Assembly (NCBI RefSeq): GCF_042676085.1
Contig: NZ_JBHTKH010000002.1
Coordinates: 288,708 to 352,707 of the forward strand
Reading direction: 5' to 3'
DNA length: 64,000 nucleotides
From: Terrabacter terrigena
GTDB lineage: Bacteria; Actinomycetota; Actinomycetes; Actinomycetales; Dermatophilaceae
In this document: positions 7,343 to 16,900 of the stretch, one piece after another
How positions within the stretch are numbered: the stretch's first letter is position 1
Layout: every line of letters begins with the position of its first letter
The notes under the pieces: generated by a model
What the model was told of the DNA's origin: nothing
Databases searched by the model: none
What the model saw: only the letters and a program-made list of their open reading frames with translations
Program-made: the position numbers and the translations under genes

Positions 7343-7421
7343 GCCTGACTTCCCAGCCTGACTTTCCCAGCCTGACTTCCCAGCCTGACTTCCCGGCGTG
7401 ACTTGCCGGCCTGTCTTCTCG
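7343..7421. repeat. Six-copy 13-bp tandem repeat between trpS and plsC
   Basis: Units of GCCTGACTTCCCA start at 7343, 7356 (14 bp), 7370, 7383, 7396 and 7409. The first four are nearly identical and the last two diverged. The array lies between the convergent 3' ends of trpS and the acyltransferase gene, where no hairpin terminator was found. It contains no open frame of note. Confidence 0.8.
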
Positions 7422-7459
7422 GCTCCCCACCTGTCGAGGCCGTATGCCGTGTCGCCTGC

Positions 7460-8272
7460 TCAGCCCCGACGGAGCTTGCGCGCGGACGCGCGGGATCGCC
7501 TGCGGGAGCGCTTGGCCCGCTGTTCGGCTGCCAGGTCGGCGCGCCGCATACCCTCCTCGTCGATGCGCAGCCCGTCCTCGACGCTCGGCGCCGTGCCACC
7601 CCGCGACCGAGGCAGCCACCAGCGGTCGGCGTCGTCGCGCGGCTGGTCGGGGTAGGCATCCATGGCCTGCTCGAGCAGTGCCGCCACCCGGGCACTCAGC
7701 TGCTCCGAGACGGCATACGGGTCCGCGTCGGCTGCGGGGCGGAGCGGCTCGCCGACGACGATCGTGACCGGGACGCCGCGGCGCAGGCCGAGACGCCCAC
7801 TGCGCCCGATGCGGTGGCTGCCCCAGACTGCGACGGGGACGAGCGGGACCTGGCACCACGTCGCGACGGCGGCGGCACCGGGTCGGAACGGCCGCAGCTC
7901 CCACGAGTGCGAGATCGTCGCCTCGGGGAAGATGCCGACGACCTCGCCCGCCCGGACCGCCTCGACCGCGTGCCGCAACGCGACCTCGCCGTGCGCACGG
8001 TCGACCTCGATGTGCCGCATGGCCCGCATCGCGTCACCGAGGACGGGCGGCAGGAAGACCCCGTGCTTGGCGAGGAACCGCACGTAGCGGCCGCGCTCGC
8101 GACCGACCAGCCCGACGAACAGGAAGTCCGGAGAGCTCACGTGGTTGCTCGCCACCACCGCACCTCCCGACATGGGCAGGTGCTCGACGCCTCGGACGTC
8201 GATGCGCAGGCCGAGCGCGGCGAAGCTCGCGCGCGCCGCCCGGACAACGAGGCGGTAGGTCCGTTCGGTCAC
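7460..8272 (-). CDS. 1-acyl-sn-glycerol-3-phosphate acyltransferase family (PlsC-like)
   Basis: A 270-residue membrane-associated acyltransferase that transfers a fatty acyl chain to a lysophospholipid or a related acceptor in phospholipid synthesis. Motif I is Asn-His-Val-Ser-Ser-Pro-Asp at 43-49; the conserved His and Asp are spaced as in the family. Motif III is Phe-Pro-Glu-Ala-Thr-Ile-Ser at 115-121. The C-terminal 30 residues are very Arg-rich and probably disordered. The GTG at 8272 is the only start that keeps the N-terminal helix; the ribosome site GAGG is very close to it. The exact acceptor cannot be told from sequence. Confidence 0.85.
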   Translation of the reverse strand: MTERTYRLVVRAARASFAALGLRIDVRGVEHLPMSGGAVVASNHVSSPDFLFVGLVGRERGRYVRFLAKHGVFLPPVLGDAMRAMRHIEVDRAHGEVALRHAVEAVRAGEVVGIFPEATISHSWELRPFRPGAAAVATWCQVPLVPVAVWGSHRIGRSGRLGLRRGVPVTIVVGEPLRPAADADPYAVSEQLSARVAALLEQAMDAYPDQPRDDADRWWLPRSRGGTAPSVEDGLRIDEEGMRRADLAAEQRAKRSRRRSRASARKLRRG

Positions 8273-8326
8273 ACCTCATCTTCGACGCCGCGCCCGCCCC
8301 CGGATGCCGACGACACCCCGCCCACC

Positions 8327-8370
8327 GATCGAAAGAGCACTCCGCCACGTGACGGAGTGCTCTCTCGATC
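8327..8370. terminator. Long inverted repeat between phoD and plsC
   Basis: A 20-bp stem with two mismatches (GATCGAAAGAGCACTCCGCC with GACGGAGTGCTCTCTCGATC) around an ACGT loop. A second, smaller hairpin (CGCTCTC-GAT-GAGAGCG) lies at 8392-8408. Both follow the stop of the minus-strand PhoD gene and probably terminate it before plsC. Confidence 0.75.
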
Positions 8371-8414
8371 GCGGGTTGGTGTGAGGGATTGCGCTCTCGA
8401 TGAGAGCGAGGGGG

Positions 8415-10160
8415 CTACTCGGTGGCGTGGGTCTCCTCGCGGATGGTGTCGGCGATGATCTGCGCGTCGCTCGGCCCGGACGCCGCGGACGCCCCGGACG
8501 CCCCGGCGGTGGCCGACGCCGCGGACGCCTCGGACGCGGCGGCGGACCGGCGGGCGGTCGTCGAGGGCAGCGGGTTGTCGGCCGTCTGGCGCAGGCCGCG
8601 CTCACCGTCGTCGAGGACGAACTCGGCGCGCGTGAACACCTCGGCGCCGGGCGTGGTCACGACCGGCACGCAGCGGTAGCGCGCTGTGAGCCCGGTGGGC
8701 GTGATCGTCGTCGAGACGTAGCCGCGCAGGTTGGTCCAGAAGCGCAGGTTCGGGTTCCACGCCGCCCACGGGTGCTGGCCGCTCGCGCTGTCGTAGCCGT
8801 TGCCGCCCGACGTGATCGAGCTCGTGACGAGCTCCGAACCGACCACCGCGCCGGGGTCGTCGTAGTCGAGCTGGAGGTCCGAGGCCCAGTGGGCGTGGAC
8901 GTCGCCGGTGAGCACCACGGGGTTGCGCACGCCCGCGTCGACCCAGCCCTGCGTGATGCGCCGGCGCGAAGCGGGGTAGCCGTCCCAGGCGTCCATCGAG
9001 ACCGTCGTCCTCGCCGTCGCGTCGTTGTCGCGACGGCCGAAGAAGACCTGCTGGCCCAGCAAATCCCAACGCGCCTGCGACTGGCGGAACCCCTCGAGCA
9101 GCCACCGCTCCTGCTCCATGCCCGGCAGCGAGCGCGACGGGTCGGCGGCGTCGGCGCAGTCCTTGTAGCCGTCACCGCAGGCCTGGTCGGAACGGTACTG
9201 GCGCGTGTCGAGCATGTGGAAGTTGGCGAGGCGACCCCACTGGACGCGGCGGTAGAGGTCGAGGTTCGGGCCGCTCGGCACGGACGACCGTCGCAGGGGC
9301 ATGTTCTCGTAGTACGCGCGGTAGGCCGCGGCCCGGCGCTCGAGGAAGGTGGGCGTCTCGGCCGGCTTCTCGGGGATTTCGCCCGCGTAGTTGTTGTCGA
9401 CCTCGTGGTCGTCCCAGACGGCGAGCCACGACGCCGCGGCGTGGGCCGCCTGCAGGTCGGGGTCGCTCTTGTACTGGGCGTAGCGCTGCCGGTAGCCGGC
9501 GAGCGTCTTGGTCTCCGGGCCGACGTGGGCGCGCCCGACCCCGTTGCCGGCGCCCTCGTACTGGTAGTCGCCGAGGTGGAGGATCAGGTCGGGGCGCTCC
9601 TCGGCAAGGTGGCGGTAGGCCGTGAAGTAGCCGGCCGGGAGGTTGGAGCACGAGACGAACGCCATCGCGAACGCGGCCGGCAGCTCGAGGGCGCTCGGCG
9701 CGGTCACGGCACGGCCCGGCGCCGAGAGGTGCCTGCCGAGGCGGAAGCGGTAGAAGTACTCGCGCCCCGGCCGCAGCCCTTGCACCTCGACGTGCACCGA
9801 GTGCGCCCAACCGGGCTCTGCTGCAACGGAACCCGCCTTGACGACGTCGGCGAAACGCTCGTCGGACGCGACCTGCCAGCCCAGCTGGTAGGAGGAGGAC
9901 GGCATACCTGCTCGACCGTCGGCGGCCAGCGGTTCGAGGGCGAGACGGGTCCAGATGACGAAGCCGTCGGGGGCCGGGTCACCGCTCGCGACGCCGAGGG
10001 TGAACGGGTTGGCCGAGGGGACGACGGCTGCGGCGCTGGAGCGGCTGCCCACGACGACGGAGGAGCCGGCGAGGGCGACGGCGCCCGTGGCGAGACCGCC
10101 ACGGAGCACGGAGCGTCGGGAGGAATGGAGCGAGGTGAGCTTCTGGAGTGAGTTGTCCAT
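8415..10160 (-). CDS. phoD: PhoD-type alkaline phosphatase D, Tat-exported
   Basis: A 581-residue extracellular phosphodiesterase/phosphomonoesterase of the calcium/iron-dependent PhoD family, used to gain phosphate from organic esters. A Tat signal with Ser-Arg-Arg-Ser-Val-Leu-Arg-Gly precedes a hydrophobic stretch and Ala-Ala cleavage region near residue 45. Family motifs include Phe-Val-Ser-Cys-Ser-Asn, His-Leu-Gly-Asp-Tyr-Gln-Tyr-Glu, Asp-Asp-His-Glu-Val-Asp-Asn-Asn and Leu-Thr-Gly-Asp-Val-His-Ala-His. The last 50 residues are an Ala/Ser-rich tail. ATG at 10160 was chosen; a GTG at 10178 adds six residues. It is divergent from acs. Confidence 0.9.
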   Translation of the reverse strand: MDNSLQKLTSLHSSRRSVLRGGLATGAVALAGSSVVVGSRSSAAAVVPSANPFTLGVASGDPAPDGFVIWTRLALEPLAADGRAGMPSSSYQLGWQVASDERFADVVKAGSVAAEPGWAHSVHVEVQGLRPGREYFYRFRLGRHLSAPGRAVTAPSALELPAAFAMAFVSCSNLPAGYFTAYRHLAEERPDLILHLGDYQYEGAGNGVGRAHVGPETKTLAGYRQRYAQYKSDPDLQAAHAAASWLAVWDDHEVDNNYAGEIPEKPAETPTFLERRAAAYRAYYENMPLRRSSVPSGPNLDLYRRVQWGRLANFHMLDTRQYRSDQACGDGYKDCADAADPSRSLPGMEQERWLLEGFRQSQARWDLLGQQVFFGRRDNDATARTTVSMDAWDGYPASRRRITQGWVDAGVRNPVVLTGDVHAHWASDLQLDYDDPGAVVGSELVTSSITSGGNGYDSASGQHPWAAWNPNLRFWTNLRGYVSTTITPTGLTARYRCVPVVTTPGAEVFTRAEFVLDDGERGLRQTADNPLPSTTARRSAAASEASAASATAGASGASAASGPSDAQIIADTIREETHATE

Positions 10161-10417
10161 GGCGTCCACATTCGTCACCGCCCGACGGCGGCAGCCGTCC
10201 TGTGGCCGAACCCGGGGTGAATGTTGGGGTGGACGTCGGGCCGACCGTTCGGCCCCGGAGCCTGACCGCTCGACGCACTACCCATCGGTAGGGTTGAGAC
10301 CTGCCTCACTCGGCCCTTGAAGGGCGAACTAGCCTGCGTTTGAGTTGTCGCAGGGCCGCCAGCCGCGAGCGCTGTGTCGGTGCGACCGCTTCATCGTCGA
10401 TGCGAAAGGGTGACACC

Positions 10418-12394
10418 GTGAGCGAAGAGACGCTCGACAACCTCGTCCACGAGGGGCTGACCTTCCCGCCCCCGCCCGACTTCGCCGCGCAGGCGAACGG
10501 CACGGCAGACCTGTACGACAAGGCCGCCGCCGACCACGACGGCTTCTGGGCCGAGCAGGCCCGCACGTACCTGACGTGGAGCACGCCGTTCACGCAGTCG
10601 CTCGACTGGAGCAACCCACCATTCGCGAAGTGGTTCGCCGACGGCGAGCTCAACGCCTGCGTCAACGCCGTCGACCGGCACGTCGAGGCCGGGCGGGGCG
10701 ACAAGGTCGCGATCCACTTCGTCGGCGAGCCCGAGGGCGACACCCGCGACATCACCTACGCCGACCTCCACGCCGACGTGCAGCGCGCCGCCAACGCGCT
10801 CGCCGACCTCGGCGTCGGCAAGGGCGACACCGTGGCGATCTACCTGCCGATGATCCCCGAGGCCGCCGTCGCGATGCTGGCCTGCGCCCGCCTGGGCGCG
10901 CCGCACTCGGTCGTCTTCGGCGGCTTCTCCGCGGAGGCCCTGCACTCGCGCATCGACGACGCCAAGGCGAAGGTCGTCATCACGGCCGACGGCGGCTACC
11001 GCCGCGGCGCGCCGTCGGCCCTCAAGCCGGCCGTCGACGCCGCCCTCGACCACGGCGACACCTCCGTCGAGAAGGTGCTCGTCGTCCGGCGGACGGGCCA
11101 GGACACCGCATGGAACGACCGCGACCTCTGGTGGCACGAGGCGCTCGAGAAGGCCGCCCCCACGCACGAGGCCCAGGCCTTCGAGGCCGAGCACCCGCTC
11201 TTCATCCTCTACACGTCGGGCACGACCGGTAAGCCGAAGGGCATCTTCCACACGACCGGCGGCTACCTCACCCAGGCGGCCTACACCAACGCCGTCGTGC
11301 ACGACGTCCACCGCGACACCGACGTCTACTGGTGCACCGCCGACATCGGGTGGGTCACCGGCCACAGCTACATCGTCTACGGACCGCTCACCAACGGCGT
11401 CACGCAGGTGATGTACGAAGGCACGCCGGACACCCCGCACCAGGGCCGCTGGTGGCAGATCGTGCAGGACTACAAGGTGACGATCCTCTACACGGCCCCG
11501 ACCGCCGTGCGCACCTTCATGAAGTGGGGCACCGACATCCCGGCGAAGTTCGACATGAGCTCGCTGCGCCTCCTCGGATCGGTCGGCGAGCCGATCAACC
11601 CGGAGGCCTGGCTCTGGTACCACAAGCACATCGGCGGCGGCCGCGCCCCGATTGTCGACACGTGGTGGCAGACCGAGACCGGCGCGATCATGATCAGCCC
11701 GCTGCCGGGCGTCACGACCCTCGAGCCCGGCTCGGCCCAGAAGCCGATCCCCGGCATCAGCGCCGAGATCCTCGACGACGAGGGCAAGCCGTTCACGACG
11801 CCCGAGCAGGTCGGCTACCTCGTGCTGACCAAGCCGTGGCCGTCGATGCTGCGCGGCATCTGGGGCGACCCGGAGCGCTACAAGGAGACGTACTGGTCGC
11901 GGTTCGGCGAGAAGTACTACTTCGCCGGCGACGGCGCGAAGTACGACGCCGACGGCAACATCTGGCTGCTCGGCCGCGTCGACGACGTCATGAACGTCTC
12001 GGGCCACCGCCTGTCGACGGCCGAGATCGAGTCGGCCCTCGTCTCGCACCCGAAGGTCGCCGAGGCCGCGGTCGTCGGCGCCAACGACGACACGACGGGC
12101 CAGGCGGTCTGCGCGTTCGTCATCCTGCGCCAGGAGGCGGTCGGCGAGGCCGACGAGGCGGGCGAGGGCAAGGACCTCGTGCAGGAGCTGCGCAACCACG
12201 TGGCCAAGGAGATCGGCCCCATCGCCAAGCCGCGCTCGATCATGATCGTCAGCGAGCTGCCCAAGACCCGCTCCGGCAAGATCATGCGCCGTCTGCTGCG
12301 TGACGTCGCTGAGGGGCGCGAGGTGGGCGACGTCACGACGCTCGCCGACAGCTCGGTCATGGACCTCATCAAGACGGGCATGGCGAAGGACTGA
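10418..12394 (+). CDS. acs: Acetyl-CoA synthetase (AMP-forming)
   Basis: A 658-residue adenylate-forming enzyme converting acetate, ATP and CoA to acetyl-CoA, the usual length for Acs. The P-loop-like core Tyr-Thr-Ser-Gly-Thr-Thr-Gly-Lys-Pro-Lys-Gly is intact. So is the C-terminal Pro-Lys-Thr-Arg-Ser-Gly-Lys-Ile-Met-Arg-Arg, whose Lys is the known acetylation switch of this family. The GTG start at 10418 has AAAGGG upstream; the frame extends further up without a better site. A bidirectional hairpin follows. It corresponds to the acs gene of the conserved actinobacterial neighbourhood. Confidence 0.95.
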   Translation: MSEETLDNLVHEGLTFPPPPDFAAQANGTADLYDKAAADHDGFWAEQARTYLTWSTPFTQSLDWSNPPFAKWFADGELNACVNAVDRHVEAGRGDKVAIHFVGEPEGDTRDITYADLHADVQRAANALADLGVGKGDTVAIYLPMIPEAAVAMLACARLGAPHSVVFGGFSAEALHSRIDDAKAKVVITADGGYRRGAPSALKPAVDAALDHGDTSVEKVLVVRRTGQDTAWNDRDLWWHEALEKAAPTHEAQAFEAEHPLFILYTSGTTGKPKGIFHTTGGYLTQAAYTNAVVHDVHRDTDVYWCTADIGWVTGHSYIVYGPLTNGVTQVMYEGTPDTPHQGRWWQIVQDYKVTILYTAPTAVRTFMKWGTDIPAKFDMSSLRLLGSVGEPINPEAWLWYHKHIGGGRAPIVDTWWQTETGAIMISPLPGVTTLEPGSAQKPIPGISAEILDDEGKPFTTPEQVGYLVLTKPWPSMLRGIWGDPERYKETYWSRFGEKYYFAGDGAKYDADGNIWLLGRVDDVMNVSGHRLSTAEIESALVSHPKVAEAAVVGANDDTTGQAVCAFVILRQEAVGEADEAGEGKDLVQELRNHVAKEIGPIAKPRSIMIVSELPKTRSGKIMRRLLRDVAEGREVGDVTTLADSSVMDLIKTGMAKD

Positions 12395-12435
12395 CCTCGA
12401 GGCATCCATCCGCCCGAACGGACAAACCCCAGCAC

Positions 12436-12473
12436 GTATGCCGCCCGCCTCGCCTTCGTGGTGAGGCGGGCGG
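12436..12473. terminator. Bidirectional terminator between acs and the LuxR-type regulator
   Basis: CCGCCCGCCTC (12441-12451) pairs perfectly with GAGGCGGGCGG (12463-12473). The two genes converge on it. The 5' arm begins with the dispersed word GTATGCCG (12436-12443). Confidence 0.8.
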
Positions 12474-12543
12474 CCGCGCGTGGTGCGGTCGAGGTGGTCC
12501 CCCGCGGCGGGGCGCGGGGCGCTGCCCCGAACCCGCCCGGGGG

Positions 12544-13740
12544 TCAGGGTCGGCGCACCCAGCCGCGCTCGGCGGCAGCCCACCCGAGCTGGATGCGCGT
12601 CGTCGCGCCGGTCGCGTCCAGGAGTGAACGCACCCGCCGCTGCACGGTGCGCAGCCCCACGTCGAGCTGCTTGGCCACGCGCACGTCGGAGGCACCGGCG
12701 ATGAGCAGCGACAGGACCTGGAGGTCGAGCTCGTCGGGCCCGGGCCGCGCCTCGACGACGTCGTCGGCGCCCGGGGTCGCCAGCACGAGCGGCCACGCGT
12801 CGCGCCAGACCGAGTCGAAGAGGGCCACGAGGGAGCGCATCAGGCCGGCCGCATGCAGCACGAGCGCGGCCGGCTCCGCGCCGTCGGCGTCCAGCGGGAC
12901 CATCGCCGTGCGCCCGTCGGCGATGACGAGCTTCGTCGGCACCCGTTCGACGACGCGCACCTCCTCGTCGCGGCGCAGCACCGCGGCGACGTTGGCCTGC
13001 GCCTCGCGCTCGAGCACGTCGCGCTCGAGGACGACCCGGTAGCGCACGCCGCGGGCCGTCGCGATGTCCTCGGCGGCGTTCTCGTCGGCCGTCACGACGG
13101 CGGGCCGGTCGGTGACGAACGCACAGACCTCGTCGACCGCGCCGAGCTGGAGCTGGTGGAAGCGCTGGCCCACCGCGTGCGACCCGACGACGACCTCGAC
13201 GAGGTCCTGCACGCCCGAGGCGGCCTCGGTGCGGTGCATCTCCGCGAGCCGGGCGGAGGCGAGCTCGGCGACCTCCAGCTCGTGCCGCCGGTCGTTGACG
13301 AGGGCCCGCAGGGCGACGCCGGGCGGCGCGGCGACCCACCGTCCCGGCGTCGCCGCGGACCTGGCGACGAGACCGCGCTGCTCGAGGGCGACGACGACCT
13401 CCTCGGCCTGCAGCTCGGTGAGGTTGGAGCGCCGGGCGAGGTCGTCGAGGCCCATTGCCCCACGGGCGACGAGCGTTCGGTAGAGCACCGCCTCCTCGGC
13501 CGAGAAGCCAAGCGGCGCAAGGGCCTTCGCATCCATTCCGTATGTCGTGTCCGTCCCGGGCAGTGCGCCGAGCTGGGGCGCGGCGTCAGTGTCGTCGGTC
13601 GAGGCGGCGGGCAGCGGCGGGGCGGCCCCTCCTGCGGCTTCGTGTGCCGTCTCGCGTGCCGTCTCGCGTGCCGTCTCGCGTGCCGCCTCGTGTGCCGGCT
13701 CGCGTGCCGTCGCGTGTGCCGTCTCTTCCGGCTCGCCCAT
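12544..13740 (-). CDS. TrmB/LuxR-type transcriptional regulator
   Basis: A 398-residue regulator with two DNA-binding modules. One is a TrmB/winged-helix domain around residues 70-135 (Gly-Phe-Ser-Ala-Glu-Glu-Ala-Val-Leu-Tyr...). The other is a C-terminal LuxR-type helix-turn-helix (Val-Ala-Lys-Gln-Leu-Asp-Val-Gly-Leu-Arg-Thr-Val-Gln-Arg). A phospholipase-D-like or effector domain of unknown ligand lies between them. The first 40 residues include four-residue repeats of the Ala-Arg-Glu-Thr type. ATG 13740 follows GGGAGGTCACG, a clear ribosome site. The gene is divergent from the subtilase gene, which it may control; that is inference from position. Confidence 0.82.
   Translation of the reverse strand: MGEPEETAHATAREPAHEAARETARETARETAHEAAGGAAPPLPAASTDDTDAAPQLGALPGTDTTYGMDAKALAPLGFSAEEAVLYRTLVARGAMGLDDLARRSNLTELQAEEVVVALEQRGLVARSAATPGRWVAAPPGVALRALVNDRRHELEVAELASARLAEMHRTEAASGVQDLVEVVVGSHAVGQRFHQLQLGAVDEVCAFVTDRPAVVTADENAAEDIATARGVRYRVVLERDVLEREAQANVAAVLRRDEEVRVVERVPTKLVIADGRTAMVPLDADGAEPAALVLHAAGLMRSLVALFDSVWRDAWPLVLATPGADDVVEARPGPDELDLQVLSLLIAGASDVRVAKQLDVGLRTVQRRVRSLLDATGATTRIQLGWAAAERGWVRRP
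13640..13727. repeat. 12-bp in-frame tandem repeat in the regulator gene
   Basis: Units reading GCCGTCTCGCGT on the plus strand are repeated about six times with small changes. They encode the Ala-Arg-Glu-Thr / Ala-His-Glu-Ala tetrapeptides near the regulator's N-terminus. The frame is kept by the unit length. Confidence 0.75.
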
Positions 13741-13930
13741 CGTGACCTCCCGCGCGGCTGACGTCGCGAGCCACCGGTGGCGGGGCCCCGCCATGGCGCA
13801 CTCCCGCCTGCCCACAGTCTGTCCGACCGGTCGCCGGTTCGGCACGCTGGGCCGCGGACGGCGAGCTCCCACCGGTGCCGTCCGCTCCCCCACCCCAGAG
13901 CTGCGCGGGCCCGATCAGGCGGGCCCGCGC

Positions 13931-13960
13931 ACCCACCCCACCCCACCCCACCCCACCCCC
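13931..13960. repeat. ACCCC pentanucleotide run in the subtilase leader
   Basis: Six consecutive ACCCC/CCACC units end 13 bases before the subtilase ATG and 3 bases before its TTTCGGAGGA ribosome site. Such a run in a 5' untranslated region could vary in length by slippage and alter expression. The rest of the 233-bp divergent gap with the regulator shows no clear operator. Confidence 0.7.
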
Positions 13961-13973
13961 TTTCGGAGGACCC

Positions 13974-16900
13974 ATGCGCCCGAACTGGCGTACCACCCTG
14001 GGAGCGGCGACCGTCGCCGTCCTGGCCGCGACAGCGGCCGCTCCCACCTCTGCCTTCGGGCAGGGGACGAGCGACCGCGACCGACCGATCGTCGGCTCAG
14101 CGGCCGCCACCACGAGCACCAGGCCCGCGACCTCGTCGCCGCGGACCGTCACCCTCGTCACGGGCGACCGGGTGCTCGTCACCGGCGCCGGGACCGACTC
14201 CCCCGGCGTCACGGTGCTGCCTGGGGACGACGGCTCGGTGCCGCTCGTCGAGACCCGGCGCGTCGGCAAGGACGTCTACGTCTATCCGGCCGATGCGGCG
14301 TCCGTCATCGCTTCGGGCAGCGTCGACGAGGAGCTCTTCAACGTGACGGGCCTGGTCACGATGGGCTACGACGACGCGAGCACGAAGACCCTGCCGGTCA
14401 TCGCGCGCTACTCGTCCGCGGTCGACGTGGCCCGCTCGGCGCCGGTCACACCGAAGGGCGCGGCAAGGGTGCGCACCCTGCGCTCGGTGGACGGGGTCGC
14501 GATGAAGGCCGACAAGGCGCGGGCACGCGAGTTCTGGGCCGACGCGACGAGCCGGTCGAGCGCCGCTGGGGCACGGCTGCAGAAGCTGTGGCTCGACGGC
14601 AAGGTACGCAAGAGCCTCGACCAGTCGACGAAGCAGGTCAACGCCCCGCAGGCGTGGGCGCTGGGCCTGACCGGCACCGGGACCAAGGTCGCCGTGCTCG
14701 ACACCGGCGCGGACGCCCAGCACCCGGACCTCGCCGGCCGGATCACCGGCTCGCAGGACTTCACCGACTCGCCGGGCGGCGCACTCTCCGACGTGGACGG
14801 CCACGGCACGCACACCGCCTCGACCGTGGGCGGCTCCGGCGCGGCCAGCGGCGGGGCCAGGAAGGGCGTCGCCCCGGACACCGACCTGCTCATCGGCAAG
14901 GTGCTCGACGACTACGGCTCGGGCTCGTACTCCCAGATCGTCGCCGGCATGGAGTGGGCCGTCGCCCAGCACGCCGACGTCGTGTCGATGAGCCTCGGCG
15001 CGCCCGGCGACCCGGGCCAGTGCGACGACCCGATCGCCACGGCCGCCCAGGACCTCTCGACGTCGAGCACGAGCCTCTTCGTCATCGCCGCCGGCAACAG
15101 CGGCCCCGGCAACAACACCGTCTCGACCCCGGCCTGCGCGCCCGCATCGCTCGCGGTCGGCGCCGTCGACCGCGACGACGCGACGGCATACTTCTCGAGC
15201 CGCGGCCCGGTCGCGAACACGCACGTGCTCAAGCCCGAGATCGCAGCGCCCGGCGTCGGCATCTCGGCTGCGCGTTCGGGTGGCCGCGGCGACGACGCCT
15301 ACATCGGAATGTCGGGCACCTCGATGGCCACGCCGCACGTCGCGGGCGCTGCCGCCATCGTCAAGCAGGCCCACCCGACGTGGACCGGTGCACAGGTCAA
15401 GGCCGCGCTGGTGTCGTCGGCCGACCCGTCGATCCCGGGCGACGTGCGCCAGGTCGGCGCAGGGAGGCTCGACGTGCTCGCCGCCGTCAAGGAGCCGGTG
15501 ACGAGCTCTGCGGTGCAAGGCGGTTCGTTCGCCTGGCCACACACCGCCGCGCAGACCACGAAGGTCGACGTGCCCTACACGAACCTGTCGGGCACCCCCG
15601 TCACCCTCCGTCTCGCCGTGACCCGCGTGACCGGTGACGACGGCACCGCGGTGCGCTCCACCGTCGCGACGCTCGCTGCCACGACCGTCACGGTCCCGGC
15701 CGGCGCCACCCGCTCCGTGCCACTCGCCCTCACGCCGGCGGCCAAGCTCGGCGCCGCGCAGTACGGCGACCTGACCGGTCGCGTCGTGGCCACGGACGCG
15801 ACGAGCGGCAGTGAGGTCGTCTCGACGCCCTTCTCCCTGTACGTGGCGCCGCAGACGGTGTCGCTGACGATCAAGATGGTCGACCGGCTCGGCCGGCCGG
15901 CTGCTGGCGCCTCGACGGTCGACGTCATCAACACGGACTCGCCCAAGGGCGAGCGCCGTTACAACGAGGGCCAGTCCGCCTTGACGTATGCCGTCCGACC
16001 CGGCACGTACCTGTTGTCCGGCTACGTCCAGTCCCCCGACTCGGAGACCTCGAACGTGCTCGGGTCGATCGCGTACTTCGCCCGCCCGCAGATGACCATC
16101 TCGGGTGACACGACGGTGACGTTCGACGCGACGAAGGCGCACCGCATCGACGTCAGGACCGACCGTCCGAGCGAGGCTCGCGCATCGGTGCTGTCGTTCA
16201 CGCGCAGGTGGGACGACTTCTGGATCCACTCCGGCTCGATGACCGGCGGATCCGGCCTGGGCGCCCTCTACGCCGACGTGCAGGGCACCGCCAAGGACGG
16301 CACGTGGGAGTTCGGAACGTGGTCGCGACGCTATGCCCCGGCCGTCGCCTCCATGTCGGTCACCGGCGGCCCGGCGCTGCACCCGATCGCCCCGGACAAG
16401 ACCGCAGCGGGTCTCGACGGGACCGCCGGCGCGCCGGTCGTCGATGCCGGTGCGGGCACTGCCGCCGACCTCACGGCCGCGAGGGTCAAGGACAAGGTCG
16501 CGCTCGTGCGCCTGCCGTCCGAGACCGGCAACCTCACCTCGGCGATGACGAACCTCGTCAACGGCTCGGGCGCCAAGGCCGTGCTGCTCTACCGCCCCGC
16601 TGAGGGCCGTTGGGCGCCCAGCACGGGCTTCCAGCCGGTCTCGGTCGCGGCGTACTCGCTGCCGATGGTCGAGGGTGACGCGCTCAAGGCCCGCCTCGCG
16701 GCGGCACCGGGTGGCGAGGTCCCGCTCAGGTGGACGGCGACGGCGCGCAGCCCGTACGTCTACAACCTCGGCTTCACGCAGTCGACGCCGTTCACCGACG
16801 ACAAGACCTACGTCGTCCAGGACCGCAAGCTCGGGCGCACCGACGCCAGGTACACGGCCATGGGCCTCGACACGGCGTTCCTCGACCACGTGCAGGCCGA

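Noticed and set aside
10391..13339. 982-codon minus-strand open frame over acs
   Set aside because: It is the antisense reading of acs, whose motifs are unambiguous, and its translation is low-complexity.
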